NCBI GenBank assembly: GCA_944392695.1
Contig: CALXXN010000005.1
Span: forward strand, 1 to 64,000
Length of the DNA: 64,000 nucleotides
Direction: 5' to 3'
DNA from: an uncultured Spirochaetales bacterium
Lineage (GTDB): Bacteria; Spirochaetota; Spirochaetia; Sphaerochaetales; Sphaerochaetaceae
The translations under genes were made by a program, and so were the position numbers. Below the pieces are notes generated by a model. It worked only from the letters and a program-made list of their open reading frames with translations. It was not told the DNA's origin and ran no database searches. Each line of letters begins with the position of its first letter. Within the stretch, counting starts at the first letter, position 1. Below are positions 43,619 through 52,914 of this stretch, one piece after another.

Positions 43619-44449
43619 ATGAACATCACAATCGACAAGGACAACAAGGCATCATTCGACTATACATTGACGAGCACTGATGTCGATGGCTTCTCTGCAG
43701 CCAGGCTGATGGCTTATGAGGACTTCGTGCAGGAAGTCGCCGCCAGGCATGCCACGGTGCGCGGACTTGGCATCTATGACCTCGTCAAGGAAGGACGTAC
43801 CTGGGTCATCGCCCGCAGCCGCATGGAAATCCAGGGCTACGCCTACTGGCTGGATGACATCACACTACGCACCTGGGCACAGGATTCAACAGGATTCAAC
43901 TGCCCCAGGCACATCGAAGCGGTACGCAGCGATGGCAAGCCGCTCTTCTCCTGTTCGACGAAGTGGGCGGTCATCGACATGAAGACAGGACGCCCCCAGA
44001 AGGCCTCATTGATTGGAGAAGCCCTCGGAGTCCCGCCAAGGGAGCTCCAGGGGGAATCCAAGCTCCCATCAATAATCGAGGAAGAAGAGAAACGCCAGTT
44101 GGTCATGACCCGCCACATACCGCAGATCCGCTACCTCGACAGCGACCTCAACAGGCATGTGAACAACATCAACTACATCAACTGGTGCCTCGACGCCCTG
44201 CCCTTCGAGTTCCGTGACGAATACAAGCCAAGCCTGGTCGATGTGCGTTGGATCAAACAGTGCCACCGCCATGACAACCTCACAGTCATCGTCAGGGCCC
44301 AGGACAACGAAGAGTTCAAGAAGGAAGAACCCTCTTTCTGGTTCGATATCATGCGCACTGATGACAGCGGGGCCTCGACGAAGGTCTTCGACGCCTTCAT
44401 CTGCTTCCGCCGCCGCAGCCTCATGAGCCTGGAACCAGCCTGGCGGTGA
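43619..44449 (+). CDS. Acyl-ACP thioesterase
   Basis: 276-residue double hot-dog thioesterase (PF01643 type) that frees fatty acids from acyl carrier protein. In the first half, RLMAYEDFVQEVAARH and SRMEIQGYAYWLDDITLRTW match the family. In the second, YLDSDLNRHVNNINYINW near 190 carries the catalytic Asn/His set. The start is ATG 43619 (MNITIDKDNK), with GAAGGA about a dozen bases upstream; the longer open frame begins inside the tnpB element and is not used. Confidence 0.9.
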   Translation: MNITIDKDNKASFDYTLTSTDVDGFSAARLMAYEDFVQEVAARHATVRGLGIYDLVKEGRTWVIARSRMEIQGYAYWLDDITLRTWAQDSTGFNCPRHIEAVRSDGKPLFSCSTKWAVIDMKTGRPQKASLIGEALGVPPRELQGESKLPSIIEEEEKRQLVMTRHIPQIRYLDSDLNRHVNNINYINWCLDALPFEFRDEYKPSLVDVRWIKQCHRHDNLTVIVRAQDNEEFKKEEPSFWFDIMRTDDSGASTKVFDAFICFRRRSLMSLEPAWR

Positions 44450-44932
44450 AAAACACCGACAGCGCATGAGACTCCACCCCAGGTCACAGGCACAGATTGG
44501 CAATGCCAAGACTGATGACCAGGGGTAGCAGGGCGTCAGTCTAAGCGCATATCAAGTACCGTCTGTCTTTTTTACCATCCTGCTGCTGTCAGGCAATCCC
44601 ATAGGAAAACTCAAAAACATCCTCTGGACAAACCAGGAGCCTATGATTCATAAACCTGCGTGTTTTCAGATAGGCCGGGAGTCTTTGCCGCGTGGATTGT
44701 CAAGATCCTCACTTTTAGATGCCTTGTCCTCAACACATATGAAGAAGAGGTTCCCAGGGCAACAAACCTCATATTCCAACAAGGAAACGGAACAGCGTCA
44801 CCAAGGACATGGCCAACATGGCCATCACACTGTACACCTTTGTCAAAGTTGGAGAGCCATATGGAAAACATTTTGCAAGTGATGGCACATGAGTCAAACA
44901 TTGCAATGGACCTGGGGAAAGCCTAGCCTGCG
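44450..44932. other. Gene-poor gap with a possible transposase scrap
   Basis: No intact gene is seen. From about 44765 to a TGA at 44890-44892 one plus frame reads RKRNSVTKDMANMAITLYTF then VKVGEPYGKHFASDGT; the GEPY tail recalls the C-terminus of IS110-like transposases. The match is short and weak. The rest of the gap shows no convincing coding or hairpin signal. It separates housekeeping genes from the restriction-modification genes, a usual place for decayed mobile DNA. Confidence 0.3.
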
Positions 44933-44961
44933 TTCACAAAAGGTATGCATTCAAGTATAGT
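44933..44961 (+). promoter_or_regulatory. Promoter of the methyltransferase gene, leaderless
   Basis: TTCACA (44933-44938), 17 bases, TATAGT (44956-44961). The ATG at 44969 is eight bases after the box end, so translation would start at the very 5' end. No ribosome site. Confidence 0.75.
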
Positions 44962-44968
44962 TCTGACG

Positions 44969-46276
44969 ATGAAAACCTCATATACAAGTATCGACCTCTT
45001 TTGTGGCCCGGGAGGGCTGGCTACAGGATTCCATTGGGCAGGCATCAAACCATTGATCGCCGTTGAATGGTCTGAGACAACAGCCAACACATACGCCTTG
45101 AACCACGAGGCAGACATCCTCCCTCTTGCCAGATACTTGGAAGACCCGGCTTCATGTGCTTCTTTCTTCGAGCCTGGTGACCGCACCTTGCTGATCCTCG
45201 GTGATATCAATCTTGTAGATGACGCACTCATCAAAAAAATACTCGAATCCAGGTTCAGCTGTTCCTCTGTTGATATAGTCACAGGAGGAGCCCCATGTGA
45301 AAGCTTCAGCATGGCAGGTGACAGGAAAGAGGATGATGACAGGAATGAACTGTTCATGAATATCCTCAGGATCGCACGTGCTGTTGATTCAAAAATGTTC
45401 CTTTTCGAGAATGTCAAAGGACTGTTCTCTAAAAAGCACAATGGTAAAGCCGGCGCGATGTACGAATATGTGTGCTCGTACTTTGAATCGAAGATACAAG
45501 GAAGACCATCTTATCATTTAGCTAGCAAGTCAAAGGATGTTGTCCTAAGAAAAGCAGTGGACTATGGAGTGCCACAGCAAAGGGAGAGGCTTTTCCTCGT
45601 AGGACTGAACGACAGGTTGCAGCTGGATTTCACATATCCCATCCCTACACATGGCCCAGGGAAGGAGTTCAATTTCATAAGCGTTGAAGATGCGCTCATG
45701 GATCTTCCCCAGATAGACATGGGACAAGAATCGACAATATATGAAGAGCCCAGATGTGAAGTGACGAAAAAAGCCCGTTGGTATCGTGATATCATGCGGG
45801 CAAGGTCCCTTCCATCAGAGCATCCAATTACATACTTGCCAAATCACAAGGCGCCGGGCCACATAAGCAAGATGCATGAAAGGATCAAGGCGATCCGGCC
45901 AGGTGAATCAATGAAAAGCGCTTATGAAAGGCTCATGGCCGAGGGTAAGGAAGACCTGGTTGCAAGAGTCTTTCCGAAGAAGATCTATGCTGCGAGGAAC
46001 AGGAGGCTGCTCCTTGATGCTCCATCATTCACTGTCACATCACACTGCCTTGATGAGATGATACACCCTGTTCTTGACCGAGGCCTCAGCCCCAGGGAAG
46101 CGGCCAGGCTGCAATCCTTCCCCGATTGGTATGAGTTCACAGGTCCGTATGTCGAATTCCATGGCAGCTTCATCCAAGACCAGTATGAACAAATCGGAGA
46201 CGCCATCCCTCCCCTGCTTGCTTACGCATTAGGGCTGGAAATCGTAAACACCTTGTCCAAGTCTGGAGGGGATTGA
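44969..46276 (+). CDS. DNA (cytosine-5) methyltransferase
   Basis: 435-residue modification enzyme of a type II restriction system. Motifs appear in order: I DLFCGPGGLATGF (9-21), IV GGAPCESFS with catalytic Cys110, VI ENVKG, VIII QQRERLFLVG, and X QIGDAIPP near the C-terminus. The start is the ATG at 44969 (MKTSYTSIDL); an ATG 24 bases upstream lies within the promoter. Its stop overlaps the restriction gene start (TGATG). The target-recognition region (about 250-360) is unlike anything I can name, so the recognised sequence is unknown. Confidence 0.93.
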   Translation: MKTSYTSIDLFCGPGGLATGFHWAGIKPLIAVEWSETTANTYALNHEADILPLARYLEDPASCASFFEPGDRTLLILGDINLVDDALIKKILESRFSCSSVDIVTGGAPCESFSMAGDRKEDDDRNELFMNILRIARAVDSKMFLFENVKGLFSKKHNGKAGAMYEYVCSYFESKIQGRPSYHLASKSKDVVLRKAVDYGVPQQRERLFLVGLNDRLQLDFTYPIPTHGPGKEFNFISVEDALMDLPQIDMGQESTIYEEPRCEVTKKARWYRDIMRARSLPSEHPITYLPNHKAPGHISKMHERIKAIRPGESMKSAYERLMAEGKEDLVARVFPKKIYAARNRRLLLDAPSFTVTSHCLDEMIHPVLDRGLSPREAARLQSFPDWYEFTGPYVEFHGSFIQDQYEQIGDAIPPLLAYALGLEIVNTLSKSGGD

Positions 46277-47448
46277 TGTCATCTGATAGCACAAAATCCG
46301 CACATGGGTATGAGGCAAGGAAGATAATCGAGCCAATCTTGTCACAATGTCAGGACCGCAAGCTCATAGGCACACCTGAATATAATGTCAGGTTGGCTTT
46401 GCCTGGATACCAGGAAGCCCAGTTCAACATCCCCTTCCTCGTCCCCCTGCAGGATTCAAGACAATATCTTTTGATTTATTCAACCACGTCCTTCAGGTCT
46501 GACAGGATCAAGATCCACGAATGGAACATACTTTTCAGTAAACGGATCTTAGCCAAAGATGCCGTTGCGGTCCTTGTCTATCCGTCCAATGTATCAGGAG
46601 CGGAAGCCCAGGCTTTCAGGGCATACCGCCATAAAATCCAGACAAGACAGCTTTACTCAAGTTTCGATGAGGTCATTCCCGACAGCGCATTGAAGGAGTA
46701 TGTCATCAAGCTGGCGGAAGGCCATGCCTCCCAAGGCTCATTGGACAACGTACGGGGAACTGCTTTTGAGGATGATGTTGAACGTATCATGACATCAGCC
46801 AAGAACCTGGAGAAAGCGAAAACAGTCAGTCCTGTCATAACAGGAGATAGTTTCCATGAGTATCTGGAGATGTGTGATTGCATAGGACTGGACCTATCCA
46901 AAGTCACAAGGATAGATTCCCTTGCAAATGAACTTGCGGAGTCACGTGAGGGGAAAGGCAAACCCAAGACCGATGTCGCACTGAATGTTGTCTTCGATGA
47001 TTCGTCAGAACGCATGATCACTATCAGCTGCAAACAGTCCCGTAAAGATGTAGTCACCCTGCACGAATACCCTGCATCCCGATTCATCTCAGTACTCAAC
47101 ATACCATCAGGCTCAGGACTTGCAAGTCTTTTACTTGAATTCCAAGCAACAGGAGGGGAAACAGCCCTGGGGGAATCAAAGAGCAAGCTCTTGACCCAAC
47201 TCCTACAGCCATACCTGCCCAGCCTTATCCGATGGGTTTATGGAGGAGCAAGTCAAAAACCCATACTGAATGCGGAGTACCTTTTTAGTAAACATATCGA
47301 TTCATCAGGGCGCAGCCGGATTTACTGCCATAAAATCGACGACTGTCTTGAGTTCCCCGCATCAGGACAATTCGGCACACCATTCCGCTGGACATACGCT
47401 TCTGGCAAGAAGGGTGTGACCATCCAGCTGAAGGGGCCCTACTTCTAA
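46276..47448 (+). CDS. Probable type II restriction endonuclease
   Basis: 390-residue protein translated from an ATG that shares bases with the methyltransferase stop, with GGAGGGG upstream. A PD-(D/E)xK-like core is visible: GTAFEDDVERI with E165 in a helix, KTDVALNVVF with D233, and ITISCKQSRKD with K253; the usual Glu before the lysine is replaced by Ser or Cys, as in several restriction enzymes. Partnership with the C5 methyltransferase is the main evidence for its function. An MspI-like relation is possible but unproven. Confidence 0.75.
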   Translation: MSSDSTKSAHGYEARKIIEPILSQCQDRKLIGTPEYNVRLALPGYQEAQFNIPFLVPLQDSRQYLLIYSTTSFRSDRIKIHEWNILFSKRILAKDAVAVLVYPSNVSGAEAQAFRAYRHKIQTRQLYSSFDEVIPDSALKEYVIKLAEGHASQGSLDNVRGTAFEDDVERIMTSAKNLEKAKTVSPVITGDSFHEYLEMCDCIGLDLSKVTRIDSLANELAESREGKGKPKTDVALNVVFDDSSERMITISCKQSRKDVVTLHEYPASRFISVLNIPSGSGLASLLLEFQATGGETALGESKSKLLTQLLQPYLPSLIRWVYGGASQKPILNAEYLFSKHIDSSGRSRIYCHKIDDCLEFPASGQFGTPFRWTYASGKKGVTIQLKGPYF

Positions 47449-47463
47449 GACATCAGGCCATTA

Positions 47464-47667
47464 TCAATAATGAGGTGGCCTGGTTGAAGGCCTGTTGGGA
47501 GTGCCAACCTCTTCAATCAAGGACTGCAGCCGCTCTGTCAGCCTCTCCACCGTGTGGTTGAGGCTGTCTATGGTCTTCTGCTGTTCGATGACGACCTCAT
47601 TGAGCTCATCCAACCCTGCTTCAAGATAGCTGACCTTGGTCTCAAGGCGCTCGATTTCTTCATTCAT
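47464..47667 (-). CDS. slyX: SlyX-family coiled-coil protein
   Basis: 67-residue protein, almost wholly a coiled coil of leucine heptads (EEIERLETKVSYLEAGLDEL), ending in RPPHY as SlyX proteins do. The function of SlyX is not known. It is divergent from the small HTH gene and converges on the restriction gene, with 15 bases between stops. The start is ATG 47667, eight bases after a -10 box and without a ribosome site. Confidence 0.85.
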   Translation of the reverse strand: MNEEIERLETKVSYLEAGLDELNEVVIEQQKTIDSLNHTVERLTERLQSLIEEVGTPNRPSTRPPHY

Positions 47668-47674
47668 GGGGCCA

Positions 47675-47744
47675 AGTCTAATTCCTTTCCAACATGCTGG
47701 CAACACAAGTTTTGATTGCACACTTCCTTATCAGGAAATATGCT
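47675..47744. promoter_or_regulatory. Divergent promoters of slyX and the small HTH gene, both leaderless
   Basis: Minus strand: TTGCCA (47703-47698), 17 bases, TAGACT (47680-47675), seven bases, slyX ATG. Plus strand: TTGCAC (47716-47721), 17 bases, TATGCT (47739-47744), six bases, HTH ATG. The two -35 boxes are 12 bases apart. Confidence 0.75.
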
Positions 47745-47750
47745 ATAGAC

Positions 47751-47963
47751 ATGCTTACGATAGATGACTATTCGACCGCAAAGGAAATGGCAGAGCGCTG
47801 GGGTGTGACCGTACGCATGGTCATACACTACTGTGACAACAACCTGATTCCAGGAGCTGTCAAGAAAGGTACGTTCTGGCTCATTCCGACAATGTCATCA
47901 AAACCTGAGGACAGGAGGTCGAAGTCTTATCGTGAGAAGAGGGAGATGGGAAAGGATGTTTGA
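47751..47963 (+). CDS. Small MerR/excisionase-like HTH protein
   Basis: 70-residue DNA-binding protein. STAKEMAERWGVTVRMVIHY (residues 8-27) is a winged HTH of the HTH_17/MerR kind, followed by NNLIPGAVKKGTFWLIP, the usual wing. A basic tail follows. The ATG at 47751 lies seven bases after a -10 box. Its last eight bases overlap the next gene, so it is likely the control protein or partner of the AlbA_2 protein. Confidence 0.78.
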   Translation: MLTIDDYSTAKEMAERWGVTVRMVIHYCDNNLIPGAVKKGTFWLIPTMSSKPEDRRSKSYREKREMGKDV

Positions 47964-49461
47964 GAGCATCACGAGGGAATTCAAACGCAAATGGAGGGAT
48001 GATTACCTGGAACATATCTGCGGAATGGCGAACGCAGAAGGAGGAATCATCTCAATCGGTCTTGATGACAATGGAAATGCAATCGGCCTGTCTGACAAAG
48101 ATGTGAAGAAGCTCCAGGAGGACATACCTAACAAGATCATCGATGGCTTGCACATGTACAACATCAAGGTCAACCTCAAGGAGCAGGCTGGTAGATACTA
48201 CATCGACATCGAGGTGCCAAAGAGCAACGAGATTATCAGCCTGAACGGAAAGTCATATATCCGCATCGGGACGACAACCCATGTCATGGACTTCAACTCA
48301 TACAAAGGCTCCCGCCTTGACCTGGGAGCAAGGTCCTGGGACGCCTTCACTATTGATGGAGTTGGCATAGATGACCTGGATGAGGACAGTTTCAGACTCT
48401 TCAAGAAGCTGGCTTACGACAATGTGGCAAATACCCCTATTCCAGGCTTCAACAGGCAGAAGATCCTTGAAGAACTGAACATGATCCGTGCTGGCAAGCT
48501 GACAAGGGCTGCCATACTGATGTTCCACCGGCGTCCTGATGAAATCATACCAGGGGCCTTTGTAAGGATTGGGAAGATGAGGTCTGAAGGCGATGTCGCC
48601 AGCAAATTCGAGCTTCATGGTTCACTTATCAAGTTGAGTCAGGACATCCTCGATGTCTTGGAGACACGTTATCTTTCCTACCTGGTATCCTACAATGGCC
48701 TCGTAAGGGTCGATACTCCTCCCTACCCGATGCTCGCCCTCCGCAAGGCCTTGCTCAATGCCCTCATGCATTGCGACTGGTCTGCTGGTGAGGAAATCAG
48801 GATAAGGGTCTTCGACCATAAGCTGGAAATCGCGAACAGGGCGGTCCTGGATCCAAAGTGGACCCTGGAAGATCACAAGTCATCCCACTGGAACGCACAG
48901 ATTGCAGAAGCCTTCGCAAAAGCAGGTCTTGTCGAGAAGTTCGGAACGGGGATAAGCAAAATCCTCAAGGACTGTGCTGATACAGACAGCCCTGTGCCTG
49001 CATTCGAGGTCACATCCAGTGGGCACATGATGTATGTCACATTCTCAGCATCCCCACTCTATCTGGCGCTGGAGGCCTACAGGAACGAAGTAGGAGACTC
49101 AGAAAGCTACATAGACTATCGGAAAGCTGTCATGATGAGTGATGACATCAAGGCAGGTCTAAATAAGCCTGATACAAATAAACAGGAAGAAAGTACCGAA
49201 TCTGACACCGGTCAGGCTGAATCTGACACCGGTAAACCAGAAAAGCATGAGAGATATCAGCCTACGTTTGAAAACTGCAAGAAGGTCTTTGCGGCTATCA
49301 AGAAAGACCCAGCAATAACTTACACCATGGTGGCGAAGACGCTTGGGTTATCCCGCAGTACTGTAAGTAGGACAGTATCTATCTTGAGAGATGGGGGATA
49401 CATCCAAGCAGCAGAGAAAAACAAGAAAGGGACTTGGAAAATCCTCAAGGATTATCCTTGA
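47956..49461 (+). CDS. AlbA_2-domain, Schlafen-like ATP-binding protein with C-terminal winged helix
   Basis: 501-residue protein. Residues about 1-115 form an AlbA_2 domain (ESITREFKRKW, GMANAEGGIISIGLDDNG, YIRIGTTTHVMD). About 225-330 form a GHKL-type ATPase-like module (PYPMLALRKALLNALMHCDW with the Asn-rich helix, EKFGTGISKILKDC). The C-terminus (about 445-495) is a winged helix (TYTMVAKTLGLSRSTVSRTV). A repeat-containing linker lies before it. Such proteins are transcription regulators or defence components. It overlaps the small HTH gene and precedes a WYL regulator. Confidence 0.85.
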   Translation: MFESITREFKRKWRDDYLEHICGMANAEGGIISIGLDDNGNAIGLSDKDVKKLQEDIPNKIIDGLHMYNIKVNLKEQAGRYYIDIEVPKSNEIISLNGKSYIRIGTTTHVMDFNSYKGSRLDLGARSWDAFTIDGVGIDDLDEDSFRLFKKLAYDNVANTPIPGFNRQKILEELNMIRAGKLTRAAILMFHRRPDEIIPGAFVRIGKMRSEGDVASKFELHGSLIKLSQDILDVLETRYLSYLVSYNGLVRVDTPPYPMLALRKALLNALMHCDWSAGEEIRIRVFDHKLEIANRAVLDPKWTLEDHKSSHWNAQIAEAFAKAGLVEKFGTGISKILKDCADTDSPVPAFEVTSSGHMMYVTFSASPLYLALEAYRNEVGDSESYIDYRKAVMMSDDIKAGLNKPDTNKQEESTESDTGQAESDTGKPEKHERYQPTFENCKKVFAAIKKDPAITYTMVAKTLGLSRSTVSRTVSILRDGGYIQAAEKNKKGTWKILKDYP

Positions 49462-49488
49462 TGGTCTTTGGTAGATGAGGAGAGAGAG

Positions 49489-50460
49489 ATGAAAGGAGAA
49501 CGTGTAGCCCAGCTGGAACTATTGCTGAGAAGTCATCCTGAAGGACTCAGGAGGGCTGAGATCGCACGCCGCCTTGGTGTGCACCGCTCGACCATCTCAC
49601 GCTATGTCGAGGACCTCTCCAGGTACACAGACATCTACGAGGAGAACAACCTGATCAAGATCCGCTCGAAGGATGACGATGACAAGATGGCGCTCTCTGT
49701 CTATGAGGGGCTCGCCTTCAACATCAGCGCGGAAGCCCTGGCATCGAATGCGGCCTTCCAAAACCCACACCTCGCCTCAGGACTGCGCAAGATCGCGATG
49801 AACATGCGTTCCTACGCACCCCGCATCAGTGACAACATACTCCTCGTCGCTGAACGCATAGACCAGGAGGTCCAGCGCAACAGGGGCCTCAACGCACGTT
49901 GCAATGCCATACTCGAGGTCTTGATAGACGCTTGGGTCACAGGACGCATGGTGCGTCTGGAACTGAACGAGGAAGAAGAGGAAGAGGAGGTCGAACTCGC
50001 CCCCTACTTCATCGGCTTCAGGGAGGAGGATGCAGGAGAGCGCCACCCCATCACTGTCACAGGACGCCTCCGTCATACCAAGGACATCATCACGCTGGAC
50101 ATCACACACATCAATGGTGCGATGATCCTCAATGAGACCTACACGATTCCTGACAACCTCAAACCTTTCAGGATGACAAAGGATGAGGATGGTTCCTACG
50201 ATGCTGTCGACATGATTCCATTGACACTACGCCTCAAGGAGAAGTCAGCACTGAACTCCTTCATCGGAATCATCCATACCCGCCCCGTCTTCTCCAAAGA
50301 CGAGGAAGGCGCACTCACGTGCACCTTCCAAGCCGAGAACTCGATCGAGCTCATGATGCGCATCTTCCAATGCGGCGATGATGTATGCATCCTCTCACCT
50401 GAAAGCTACAGGGAGAAGTACCGTGCAAGGTTGTCACAAATCCTCTCGCTGTATTCCTAG
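49489..50460 (+). CDS. WYL-type HTH transcriptional regulator
   Basis: 323-residue regulator. The N-terminal HTH (LRRAEIARRLGVHRSTISRYVEDL, about 18-41; key turn GVHRSTISR) is followed by a helical linker, a poly-glutamate stretch (EEEEEEE near 162) and a WYL-like Sm-fold domain with YFIGFRE and a C-terminal ligand region ending SPESYREKYRARLSQIL. WYL proteins sense ligands, often nucleic acids, and commonly control phage-defence genes. The ATG 49489 has GAGGAG upstream. It lies at the end of the restriction/AlbA_2 cluster. Confidence 0.82.
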   Translation: MKGERVAQLELLLRSHPEGLRRAEIARRLGVHRSTISRYVEDLSRYTDIYEENNLIKIRSKDDDDKMALSVYEGLAFNISAEALASNAAFQNPHLASGLRKIAMNMRSYAPRISDNILLVAERIDQEVQRNRGLNARCNAILEVLIDAWVTGRMVRLELNEEEEEEEVELAPYFIGFREEDAGERHPITVTGRLRHTKDIITLDITHINGAMILNETYTIPDNLKPFRMTKDEDGSYDAVDMIPLTLRLKEKSALNSFIGIIHTRPVFSKDEEGALTCTFQAENSIELMMRIFQCGDDVCILSPESYREKYRARLSQILSLYS

Positions 50461-51413
50461 GCACTTACCGCCTTCTTCTCCTCTTTCTTCCTGTTGACCA
50501 CGTAAATGCCGGCACAGACGAGGATGAGGGCGATGAGCTTGTTCACCTGCAAGGCCTGGGCAACCTCCCCAAGGAAGATCGCGGAAAGCAAGACTCCGAA
50601 GAGCGGGGTCATGAAGTTGAAGATCGAGACCCTGCTGACAGGGTTGTTCGCCATAAGCACACCCCAGACGGAGTAAGCCACTGCGGAGATCAAGGCGAGG
50701 TACAAGAGCAGGACATAGGCTGAAACCTGTGGAACCAGGGGGACACGCCCACCACAGGCGAAGCCGACGATGATCATCACAAGACCACCTACGATGAACT
50801 GGTAGCCTGAGAGCATGACAACATCGAAACGTGCCGAATACTTCTTGGCTAGTATGCCAGAGAGCGCAAGGGATATGGTCGACAGGAGCACGAGCCCCTC
50901 ACCCATGAAGCTGAATGAGAAGACGGTACCTCCATCGAATGACACATTCATGATCACCAGACCTGCGAAACCCATGATGCAGCCAACAAGCTTGGCGCTT
51001 GTCAGCTTCTCATAGCGGAAGACCAGGGATGCCAGGAGGATGGAGAAGAAGCCACTGGCCCCTGAGAGGATGGTCCCCGTGACTCCACTTGTATGAGCAA
51101 GCCCTACGTAGAAACAGAAATACTGGATGACTGTCTGCGCAAGCGAGAGCTTCAGGATCGAAGGCCAGGCGGCCTTCTCCGGCTTGATGAACTGCCCACG
51201 CATCACTGACTGGAAGATCACGACAAGGATACCTGCCAGGAAGAAGCGCAGCCCTGCGAAAAGGATGATCGAGGCCGTGTCGCTGCTTGCTATACCGAAA
51301 ACCCCGTAGCCTGTCTTGATTGCTGGAGTCGCGCTTCCCCAGAGGAAGCAGCTGAGCATGGCCAGCAGGAATACGATGTGTGGCTGTGAGAGCTTGTTCT
51401 TGTTTTCCGCCAT
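50457..51413 (-). CDS. EamA-family (DMT) exporter
   Basis: 318-residue inner-membrane protein with ten predicted helices in two EamA repeats, as in drug/metabolite exporters (LSCFLWGSATPAIKTGYGVF opens repeat one; VLLSTISLALSGILAKKY opens repeat two). The ATG has GGGAGGG upstream. Substrate unknown. Its stop overlaps the WYL gene's stop region tail to tail by four bases. Confidence 0.9.
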   Translation of the reverse strand: MAENKNKLSQPHIVFLLAMLSCFLWGSATPAIKTGYGVFGIASSDTASIILFAGLRFFLAGILVVIFQSVMRGQFIKPEKAAWPSILKLSLAQTVIQYFCFYVGLAHTSGVTGTILSGASGFFSILLASLVFRYEKLTSAKLVGCIMGFAGLVIMNVSFDGGTVFSFSFMGEGLVLLSTISLALSGILAKKYSARFDVVMLSGYQFIVGGLVMIIVGFACGGRVPLVPQVSAYVLLLYLALISAVAYSVWGVLMANNPVSRVSIFNFMTPLFGVLLSAIFLGEVAQALQVNKLIALILVCAGIYVVNRKKEEKKAVSA

Positions 51414-51493
51414 ATGGTCCCTCCCTGCGGGATGGGATGTCCCGCCTCCGCCTGATGGCGGCCCGTGGGGACATTAACACACAAGAATTGTGC

Positions 51494-51522
51494 TTGCAAG
51501 CTGTATTGGCAGGGGCTAGACT
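51494..51522 (+). promoter_or_regulatory. Promoter of the fucosidase gene
   Basis: TTGCAA (51494-51499), 17 bases, TAGACT (51517-51522). Unlike the leaderless genes, this transcript has a leader of about 33 bases with GGAGGTG before the ATG. Confidence 0.7.
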
Positions 51523-51562
51523 TGGGCCTTGTCATGGCCATGTCATGGCTGGAGGTGTACGG

Positions 51563-52873
51563 ATGTACAAATTCAAGCGCGAGGAATATGAGAAGCGCAT
51601 CACCTGGTTCAAGGAAGCCCGTTTCGGGCTCTTCATCCACTGGGGGCTCTATGCCATACCATCACGCGGCGAATGGCTACGCAGTGATGAACGTGTGAAG
51701 GCGGAAGATTACGAGCATTACATGGACGACTTCACAGCAGAGCGTTGCGATCCACGTGAGTGGGTGCGCCTCGCCAAGCAGGCAGGCATGCGCTATGCCG
51801 TGCTGACGACAAAGCACCATGACGGCTTCTGCCTCTTCGACAGCAAGCTGACGGACTTCACATCAATGCATGCCCCTGCACATAGGGACATAGTCAGGGA
51901 GTTCACAGATGCCTGCAGGGAGGAAGGGCTCAAGGTAGGGCTCTACTACTCACTCCTCGACTGGCACCACCCAGACTATCCACACCAGGACGACATGCTC
52001 CATCCGATGCGTGGCAACGCGGACTACCCTGATGATGGCAGGGATTGGAACCGCTACCTTGAGTACATGCATGGCCAGATAAAAGAATTGATGACGAACT
52101 ATGGCAAGATCGACCTCCTCTTCCTCGACTACTCCTATGGGGAGATGAAGGGTGAGAAATGGAAGGCTCAGGAACTTGTCACCATGATCCGCACCCTCCA
52201 GCCAGGCATACTGATCAACAACCGCCTTGAGGTCGGCGGTGTCGGTTATGGTTCGCTTGTGACCCGCAAGCCGCTTCCATGGCATGGTGACTATGTGACG
52301 CCAGAGCAGATCATCCCACCAAACGGCATCCAGGACGAAGATGGGCGCCCTGTCCTCTGGGAATCCTGTGTGACAATCAACCGCCACTGGGGACATTGTG
52401 AGAAGGACCCATTCAGCAAGAGCTCCAAGACCCTTGTGCGCAAGCTGGTCGAATGCGTGTCCAAGGGTGGAAACATGATCCTCAACATCGGTCCTGACGC
52501 CTATGGAGGCGTGACCAAAGTACAGCGCGAGGTCCTGGAAGGCATTGGCCGCTGGATGGCGGCAAACAGCAAGAGCATCTACGGCTGTGGAAATGCGTTT
52601 ATTCCAAAACCGGAGTACGGCCGCTACACGAAAAATGGGTCCAGATACTACTTCCACGTGCTCGAAACCCCAGTCGGGGCTGTGCCTATCACAGGAATCG
52701 ACCGGAAGAAGATAAAAGATGTCAGGCTGCTTTCGACAGGTACGGTCGTCCCCATCGTCAGCCACTTCACCTACAGCGACTACCCTGATGTCACCTTTGC
52801 TGACCTCGGCCCAATGGCTGAGCTTCCAGATGACATCGACACCGTCCTGGAGATACGCACTACGGAGGAATGA
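51563..52873 (+). CDS. Alpha-L-fucosidase (GH29)
   Basis: 436-residue glycosidase that removes alpha-L-fucose from glycans. FGLFIHWGLYAIPSRGEW (21-38) and TTKHHDGFCLF (82-92) are the GH29 substrate pocket. LLFLDYS (about 185-191) puts D189 at the nucleophile place. There is no signal peptide, so it probably acts in the cytoplasm on imported oligosaccharides. The start ATG 51563 has GGAGGTG. First gene of the glycan-use region and convergent with the GH2 gene. Confidence 0.93.
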   Translation: MYKFKREEYEKRITWFKEARFGLFIHWGLYAIPSRGEWLRSDERVKAEDYEHYMDDFTAERCDPREWVRLAKQAGMRYAVLTTKHHDGFCLFDSKLTDFTSMHAPAHRDIVREFTDACREEGLKVGLYYSLLDWHHPDYPHQDDMLHPMRGNADYPDDGRDWNRYLEYMHGQIKELMTNYGKIDLLFLDYSYGEMKGEKWKAQELVTMIRTLQPGILINNRLEVGGVGYGSLVTRKPLPWHGDYVTPEQIIPPNGIQDEDGRPVLWESCVTINRHWGHCEKDPFSKSSKTLVRKLVECVSKGGNMILNIGPDAYGGVTKVQREVLEGIGRWMAANSKSIYGCGNAFIPKPEYGRYTKNGSRYYFHVLETPVGAVPITGIDRKKIKDVRLLSTGTVVPIVSHFTYSDYPDVTFADLGPMAELPDDIDTVLEIRTTEE

Positions 52874-52914
52874 CGGATGAGGGGAGGCCTTGCAGCCTCC
52901 CCCATCACTCATCT

